Assembly: GCA_963377175.1 (NCBI GenBank)
Contig: CAUJNA010001635.1
Coordinates: forward strand, 763,907-827,906
Reading direction: 5' to 3'
DNA: 64,000 nt
Source of the DNA: Effrenium voratum
Taxonomy: Eukaryota > Sar > Dinophyceae > Suessiales > Symbiodiniaceae
The notes under the pieces are model-generated. The model had not been told where the DNA came from. It saw only the letters and a program-made list of their open reading frames with translations, and did no database searches. Shown here in pieces: positions 59,601 to 64,000 of the stretch; positions within the stretch are counted from its first letter, which is position 1, and every line of letters begins with the position of its first letter. The position numbers were made by a program, and so were the translations under genes.

Positions 59601-61765
59601 AATATTTTTCAGTTGTTCACGTGTGCCCCTATGGACAAAGCTGGCCGGCAATGATTTAGTGAGGATTGCTCGGCGATGTTTTAGTCATGAAGGCTGATTT
59701 CAGTTTATTTGGGGACTGGTTTCGCTTGGCGTAGGGTTGGTTTAGAGTTGCTTGGAGGAGATTTTGCATGCAGGGTTTGAGGCAAAGCAGGAAAGAAACA
59801 AAATAGAAAGCACAAAGAAAGGCAAACAAACACAAAAGCAAACTCAACATAAGCGGCAAAGCGGAACAGGGCGAACAAAGATGACCAGCGGATTCAGGAA
59901 CACACATATAACCAAAGGAAGCTTAACAAGACATTCTTGAGTACTGGAACTTTCTGAGATAGCTATGAATGCACCTGCTCCTGATAATCTTTAAGACCAG
60001 GTGTACGTGTACTGCACGCGAAAAAGAAAGAAAAAATGGAAACCGCAAGAACTGGGGAATAGGAGCAGGCCGAAAACGTGGCCCTGTGCTTTGATTCGGC
60101 CCTTCCGCGTGCGCGAAAACAACCTCGGTCGCGACGCCTGAAGCGGCGGCGGTCCAGCACGGCCGCTCGCACTGTTTCACAACCAAGAAGTGAACCCTCT
60201 GCACACTTTGGGTGGGTCGACCCTCAAGGACTCATGTTTTGCTTTCTGTTTTTCACTTTGCTCGCGCAACCCTCTGCGCGGACTCTCGTTGGGTCGACGC
60301 AAAACACTCATGGTTTTCTGCTTGGTTCACTTGCTTTGGCTGGACAGAGAGAGAGAGAGAGTGGGCAAAAGACAGAGAGAGAGAGAGTCTGCGAGAGAGA
60401 GAGAGAGAGAGAGACAGAGCGAGAGAGAGAAAGAGTGTTTGCAAGAGAGAAGGAGAGAGAGAGAGAGAGAAAGAGACAGAGACAGAGAGAGAGGGCGACA
60501 GGAGGAGAAAGAGAAAGGGAAAGGGACAGGGAAAGAGAAAGAGAAAGAGAAAGAGAAAGAGAAAGAGAACGAGAAAGAGAAAGAGAAAGAGAAAGAGAAG
60601 GAGAAGGAGAAAGGAGAAAGAGAAAGGAGAACGAGAACGAAAAAAAACAGGGAGAGGGAAAAAGAAGCGTGCTCCTACCCATAGTTCTTAGACTTTTCAA
60701 ACTTCCGCCCCCCAGCCCTGCCGGACTTTACTGGTGTACATGACTCGGATCCTCCCATCCCAACCTGTACAAAACCCAATTCCACACGCACAACTGTGCA
60801 TCTTCATCCGCTTTCGACTTTGAGAGTAACAATCAATTGCCTCGCTGGCAAGCTGGCCCATAAACACAATTCCGCAGAGTAGCATATCCTTTCGACATAG
60901 AGATATTACAGGGTCATGCGCTCATACAGAAGTGAACAGAATCTAGTTTCCGAAGAATGCTGGCGCTGAGTCTTACTACCTGGGAAATCATGTCGCGAAC
61001 CAAACGAAACAATGAGCACCCTCATGCCTATACAATTTGATGTCAACCAGCCCGAACTACATATCGAGCAAGTGTTCAAATACAATCCTAAAATTAAGGA
61101 CATGTTCAGACCCATATCGTTTGCAAGCCCTCAATGATGCCAACATCAAGAAAACAGGATTGCCTCTTTTCAACCCTTATATAGCCCCAGATGTTTTGCT
61201 TGTTTGAGCGAAAACGCTAAGACAGGAAGCTCGTGGTTCCTCCTTGTGGAGGGCCAACGTGAATGGGGGTCCCAATTCAACCCTACCTTCTGGCGTGCCA
61301 CACCGAAAAACCCATGGCTATGATCGGAGCTTCACAGCAAACCACCCGTTTCGACCCCCGTTTCGGCCGTTTCGCGGCCTCCCAATCTGCACGTCGCCGC
61401 AGCTCCAGACGGTTCTTCCAAACCTCGGGAAGCGAAGACAATCGACGGGACGCCTAGACGCGACGCCCGAAAGAGGAAATATGTGGAGGGCAATATGGGA
61501 TGGCAAAGGTTGGCTGGTCTAAACCAATGACTATATATATATATGTATATATAATTCATGTATTTGCATGCCTCAAGTTCGCTTTTCCCTCGACCATTTC
61601 TACCACCTCATTTCCATCCAACACCTTCATACCGGGTCCAAAGCTGGCCCCCAAATGTCTGCCCGGCGCCTCCCAGTCGCGGCTGGAGCCGCAAATGCCA
61701 TGCACCAGCACGAAGAGCTGCAGCGCCCCCGAGCGAGAGCTGGAGCCGCGGGAGCCGCGGCTGAC
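50538..61765 (-). CDS. Alpha/beta-hydrolase, DUF676/FAM135-type putative serine esterase
   Basis: Likely lipase or esterase. Exon order gives the family's landmarks: the oxyanion-side block LFVLVHGICGSSRDWE, then VVFAHAEGPNQST, the nucleophile elbow VVLHFICHSLGGL, the block HFVTLNTPHLGV (family T/S-P-H-L-G), LLEELADP, ALARFKTRT, and ASHWDVIVPFSTAAI, which matches the family's D-x-x-V-P-x-x-S-A strand with the catalytic Asp. The elbow reads C-H-S-L-G instead of G-x-S-x-G. The catalytic His was not located. Most junctions keep phase. A gap remains after VVFAHAEGPNQST, and the start and stop codons were not found. Donors are GC, GT and one GA. Substrate and location in the cell are unknown. Confidence 0.85.
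51361..51440 (-). CDS. Esterase exon, tentative
   Basis: Reads GALGPTQNAVVACEALGH then SQDPTALE with a GAG/GTTCTC donor. Phases fit both neighbours. No motif. Confidence 0.48.
51683..51755 (-). CDS. Esterase exon with catalytic-Asp strand
   Basis: Reads AVAASHWDVIVPFSTAAI then CSTNPP. W-D-V-I-V-P-F-S-T-A matches the D-x-x-V-P-x-x-S-A strand of DUF676/FAM135 proteins. GA donor (CCGG/GAGCTT) is the best reading. The plus strand is also open and GC-rich here. Confidence 0.8.
52568..52604 (-). CDS. Esterase micro-exon (37 bases)
   Basis: Reads YCQALARFKTRT, which precedes AVAASHWDVIVPF as in the family pattern A-L..F..R. CAG/G acceptor and GC donor (ACG/GCGCGA). Phases fit both sides. Confidence 0.75.
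53212..53293. repeat. Dispersed repeat family F, copy 3
   Basis: GGGAATGAACCTC, GCCTTAAAGGAAACCATAGG, TTCATATGGGTCATTTC and GCTCAGAACCA, collinear with the other copies. It lies in an esterase intron. Confidence 0.75.
53343..53396 (-). CDS. Esterase exon
   Basis: Reads GLGDEARLLEELADPQS with split Arg ends. It resembles the family's G-x-x-L-L..L block. AG/G acceptor and GC donor. Confidence 0.78.
53668..53868. repeat. Two family E repeats back to back in opposite orientation
   Basis: The first copy (GTCCTTTTGGTGTCCTTCAA...CACCAAAAGTGAGTACCC) is followed directly by a reversed copy (GGGCGTGTCCCTTTTTTTGG...GAAAGGGAAACCACAAG). Confidence 0.72.
54570..54654 (-). CDS. Esterase exon, Arg-rich
   Basis: Reads PPPKWRATFFRSRRRTSEAM then SRRVDPR. 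25 of 26 third positions checked are G or C in this frame, and both phases fit the neighbours. GC donor (ATT/GCCGAT). No motif. Confidence 0.65.
55528..55628 (-). CDS. Esterase exon with TPHLG block
   Basis: Reads HFVTLNTPHLGVRGANLW then MCWKNMGAPARMAAP. T-P-H-L-G is a strong marker of DUF676 hydrolases. GT donor (CGG/GTACC). Confidence 0.9.
56373..56401 (-). CDS. Esterase micro-exon (29 bases)
   Basis: Reads ARAALPRIC plus two bases, extending GGL to GGLARAALPRICE. AG/G acceptor and GT donor (GA/GTGGGA). Both phases fit. Confidence 0.75.
56467..56564. mobile_element. MITE family B, copy 2
   Basis: Same left end and interior as the 63.0 kb copy. The right end is degraded (ATTGGCC). It lies in an esterase intron, between the nucleophile-elbow exon and the next micro-exon, and keeps that intron open in frame. 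Confidence 0.8.
56720..56788 (-). CDS. Esterase exon with nucleophile elbow
   Basis: 23 codons: VNELLNSHQTVVLHF then ICHSLGGL. The nucleophile Ser sits in C-H-S-L-G-G. GT donor directly after the Leu codon. The frame stays open into the intron, but that stretch holds a dispersed repeat and not the family sequence. Confidence 0.9.
58810..58924. mobile_element. MITE family A, copy 1
   Basis: 115 bases bounded by CTAGGTCCTCCAGTAG and a near-perfect inverted copy (CTACTGGGGACCCAG). The inside holds a second inverted pair around GGGTACCCC / GGGAACCCT. A close copy lies at 62777-62890. Non-autonomous, no coding. Confidence 0.82.
58968..59018 (-). CDS. Esterase exon, probable
   Basis: 17 codons VRASDSITPFSYFGGYE, phase 0 to 0, almost all third positions G or C. 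AG/G acceptor and GAG/GTGCAC donor. In phase with the following VNELLNSH exon. Assigned by position and phase, not by motif. Confidence 0.58.
60083..60123 (-). CDS. Esterase exon 3
   Basis: Reads VVFAHAEGPNQST, the second strand of the fold. AG/G acceptor in phase 0. The donor (GG/GCCACG) is tentative and an exon is probably missing after it. Confidence 0.65.
60345..60652 (+). repeat. Purine (GA)n / GAGAAA tract
   Basis: About 300 bases of GAGA grading into (GAGAAA)n. All forward frames stay open as Arg-Glu repeats, so frames here are artefacts. It lies in the esterase gene span upstream of exon 3. Confidence 0.95.
61379..61423 (-). CDS. Esterase exon 2
   Basis: 15 codons VWKNRLELRRRADWE, phase 0 at both ends. 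AG/G acceptor and GC donor. It fits the helix between the HG motif and the next strand. Confidence 0.68.
61670..61765 (-). CDS. Esterase exon 1 (first found)
   Basis: 32 codons: VSRGSRGSSSRSGALQ then LFVLVHGICGSSRDWE. L-V-H-G-I is the hydrolase HG motif near the N terminus. AG/G acceptor and GC donor (GAG/GCGCC). Confidence 0.88.
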
Positions 61766-62776
61766 CTGATCCACTCGGAAGAGTACCACTCGCACGAGAA
61801 GCGGCTCGTTTGTTTTGCGCAAATAACCGGGACATGAATCTCATGGGGCGTCCTCCTAGAGATGGGAAGCGCCACTGCCCAATCATGAGGGGCTTGTTCA
61901 CCAGCCTGTGAAACGAAAGCACTGACCAAACAACTTGGCTTGTCTTTTTACGAAGGTTGTTCACGTATGGGAGAATGGGAGTTTTGACCCCTAACCGAAT
62001 CGATGCAAACTGTCGTGCACAGCGGGTGCATGTGAAGAACTTTCACAAACGAGTTGTAGTGAGGGCTCATCTAGAAGCTTGGGGGCTGATCTGAAGGGCC
62101 AAGTACATATGCGGCCGCACAAGCGGCAGCGGTACAGGCAAGTAGGGTGCGAGCTAACATTGGGCTACAGTTCTTTGAGACAACTCACCACAAGGACACT
62201 TGCTTGAAAGCACGCACAGGCACTTAATCTCACATGTCCTTGGCAGTGTGCCAGGATTCAGGGTTCTTCTCCAAACGGACACTGGGGAAAGATTTGCAAC
62301 CACGTGGGGGTTGAGCTTTACATGGGATGACCATTGGGGGAAACCACTCAAAAGATGGTATGTCCCACTACATTGGAAAAGCTAGCCAGGTCATCAACCC
62401 CAATGTGACTGCGTGTCAAAATACATGCCGAATCTCGGATTCCCGCGGCTTTCAGGGCTTCTTTAGGGCGTTTCCAGGGCCTGATTTCTTGTGCATGAGA
62501 CATGGAGCCCTTGGCTCGCCAACAGCCTCCCCCAAAGTGCCCAAAAGGGAAGCACGAGGAACCCAAAACAATCCACTTCTTGTTGATGCCCTCATCCCCC
62601 TAGAGTGTAGAGGTTTAACGATGCTTGAACCCTCCGAACGTCTTGGCTGCATCTGAAATGATCTATGTTTTCTGTGTTTCTTCTAAATTCATCACTTCCA
62701 ATTGGGTGTGGCGTTTAGGGGACCCACCCAAAATGATGGTTTACCTTTTCGTCTGCCTTTTAAACCACAAGAAAGA

Positions 62777-62890
62777 CTAGGTCCTCCAGTAGAGAGGTTT
62801 GAATAAGGGTTCCCCCTTTTTTCTGCAGTCCATCTTAGTAGGGGAACCCTCCCGCAAACAAGGGTAAAAGGGCACTACTGGGGGACCTAG
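62777..62890. mobile_element. MITE family A, copy 2
   Basis: 114 bases starting CTAGGTCCTCCAGTAG and ending CTACTGGGGGACCTAG, with a 16-base terminal inverted repeat mismatched at one position. It is collinear with the 58.8 kb copy. Confidence 0.85.
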
Positions 62891-63024
62891 AAGAGGTACC
62901 CTCAAAAAAGGCGCACCCGAGTTCTTCTCCCGCGCCTCTGCCTGTGGTTCCCTGGCAGCACAGGGTTTGCCTAGGGCGGGTTGCGCAGGGATGTCGTCGC
63001 CAATAGTTGGGGGTTGCTCCATAT

Positions 63025-63137
63025 GGCCATGGGTCAAAACCCCGTACCCCCAGTAAACATCCCAATCCCCACTAGAATAGACTAAAATGGGTGGTGCACC
63101 TATCCCAAAATGGTACGATTGGTTTTGAACCATGGCC
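63025..63137. mobile_element. MITE family B, copy 3 (most intact)
   Basis: 113 bases from GGCCATGGGTCAAAACC to GGTTTTGAACCATGGCC, an inverted pair with one mismatch. The inner text (CCCCAGTAAACATCCCAATCCCCAC) is shared with copies at 56.5 and 7.6 kb. Confidence 0.85.
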
Positions 63138-63148
63138 ATATTCCATTT

Positions 63149-63288
63149 AGGGCCCCCAGTTTTGACCATGGGTAACTTTTTTCATTTAGGTTTGACCATG
63201 GGTAACTTTTTCCATGTGGTTGAAATATCATCTTTTAGGGGTTTTCCCCAACGGTCATCCCATGCAAATGACCTTTTGATCAACCCCC
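63149..63288. mobile_element. MITE family C, copy 3
   Basis: Has TTTGACCATGGGTAACTTTT twice in a row, then GGTCATCCCATGCAAATGAC and the right end TTGATCAACCCCC. The left terminal repeat is missing. It lies 11 bases from family B copy 3. Confidence 0.7.
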
Positions 63289-64000
63289 ATTGACTGAAAT
63301 GGGGTCTGTCTTTTTTGGGGGCCCTCAACATTGGGTGGTCTCATTCTGGTTCCCCATGAAAACAAACACACGCCAAAGATGGTATCCGCCAAAAGACATG
63401 CCCAAATGGAGGTCTCACAATGAGCTACCCAGTCAAGGTTGCCATGGAACCCATCAGAGGGTCCCTTTAAAGAAAAAACGTCTTCCAGGACCCCGAAACG
63501 TCAGGTTGCATGTTAGTGAACAAGAGTGCAACTGTCATCTGAGATAAGAGGCAAACACAGACTAGCCTGCGTGGATTTGCCTTGGCCAGGATCTTACTCC
63601 AAGTTTCTAGAGGCTCGGCACCTGACAACATGGGGACTAAACTCGGTTGCTTTCTGCTCCCCTGCTAAAAGTTTAACTTTTAGTGGTTTGATGCAAAGCA
63701 TTAGTTGGCAAAAAGTTAAAGTCCTAACATCTAAGCAAAATGCACCACAGTAAATGTTGCTTTCACAATACCTGCCAGAGCCAGCTACTTCATTTCTGTG
63801 GTTGGACAAATTCCTTGCCAAGCAAAGCCGCCTCCTGAAACTGCGGACATAGGATCCGTGGAAAGGACGGTTTTGCCATCAAGCCTTCCGTGGATCTAAG
63901 TGACCCATCTGCTGTATACAGCAATTACTGCCAAGTGCGGATTACGGATCTCGCCCATCGCAGCCAAACATGAAAGCTTATCGGTGCAGCGGGTCCCATC

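Larger units (their letters stand above)
61766..64000. other. Upstream of the esterase exons; repeats only
   Basis: Contains family A, B and C elements. A weak minus-strand high-GC patch (reading AAREPQAEAREKNS near 62920-62965) might be an upstream exon. No start codon for the esterase was identified. Confidence 0.4.

Noticed and set aside
60078..60743. Long plus-strand frames rich in Arg-Glu repeats.
   Set aside because: Produced entirely by the GA microsatellite. All three frames are open for the same reason.
1..64000. tRNA, rRNA or snRNA genes.
   Set aside because: No cloverleaf with conserved T-arm words and no rRNA core sequence was recognised on either strand by eye. A tRNAscan or Infernal search would settle it.

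Overview
The window looks like nuclear DNA of a dinoflagellate. It has no bacterial-style reading frames. Its coding sequence is cut into exons of about 25-140 bases separated by introns of roughly 0.1-5 kb. The exons can be chained by homology and by matching codon phase. Intron starts are mostly GC, some GT and some GA, and almost every intron ends AG with a G as the next exon base. That splice pattern, the high GC at third codon positions and the same-strand (minus) order of genes are known dinoflagellate traits. The assignment is inference. All boundaries were read by eye without transcript data.

Three genes are supported, all on the minus strand and head to tail. From right to left: (1) about 61.77 to 50.54 kb, an alpha/beta-hydrolase of the DUF676/FAM135 serine-esterase type (13 exons found); (2) about 46.2 to 38.61 kb, a parvulin-type peptidyl-prolyl isomerase (8 good exons plus one tentative, ending in a TAG stop); (3) about 36.3 to 14.7 kb, a MiaB-type tRNA methylthiotransferase (23 exons) covering the UPF0004, radical SAM and TRAM domains. 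Its closest style is the cyanobacterial/plastid MiaB. A possible first exon lies at 37.8 kb.

Left of 14.7 kb no gene could be identified. Weak exon-like islands on the minus strand lie near 8.0, 5.2, 3.5 and 2.1 kb, and a plus-strand island lies at 47.5 kb. The interval 8.28-9.42 kb is a degenerate minisatellite with its two arms in opposite orientation.

Introns and spacers carry several short interspersed families, some with clear terminal inverted repeats (MITE-like): 58.8/62.8 kb, 7.6/56.5/63.0 kb, 17.9/41.6/63.2 kb and 36.5/50.0 kb. There is also a very common TTTTGGTG...CACCAAAA hairpin family. Simple-sequence tracts include a 300-base purine (GA) run, G-rich and C-rich runs, and TA and CA microsatellites. 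No rRNA, tRNA, CRISPR array or recognisable promoter was seen. The three genes do not form an evident pathway: one modifies tRNA, one assists protein folding and one is probably a lipid or ester hydrolase.
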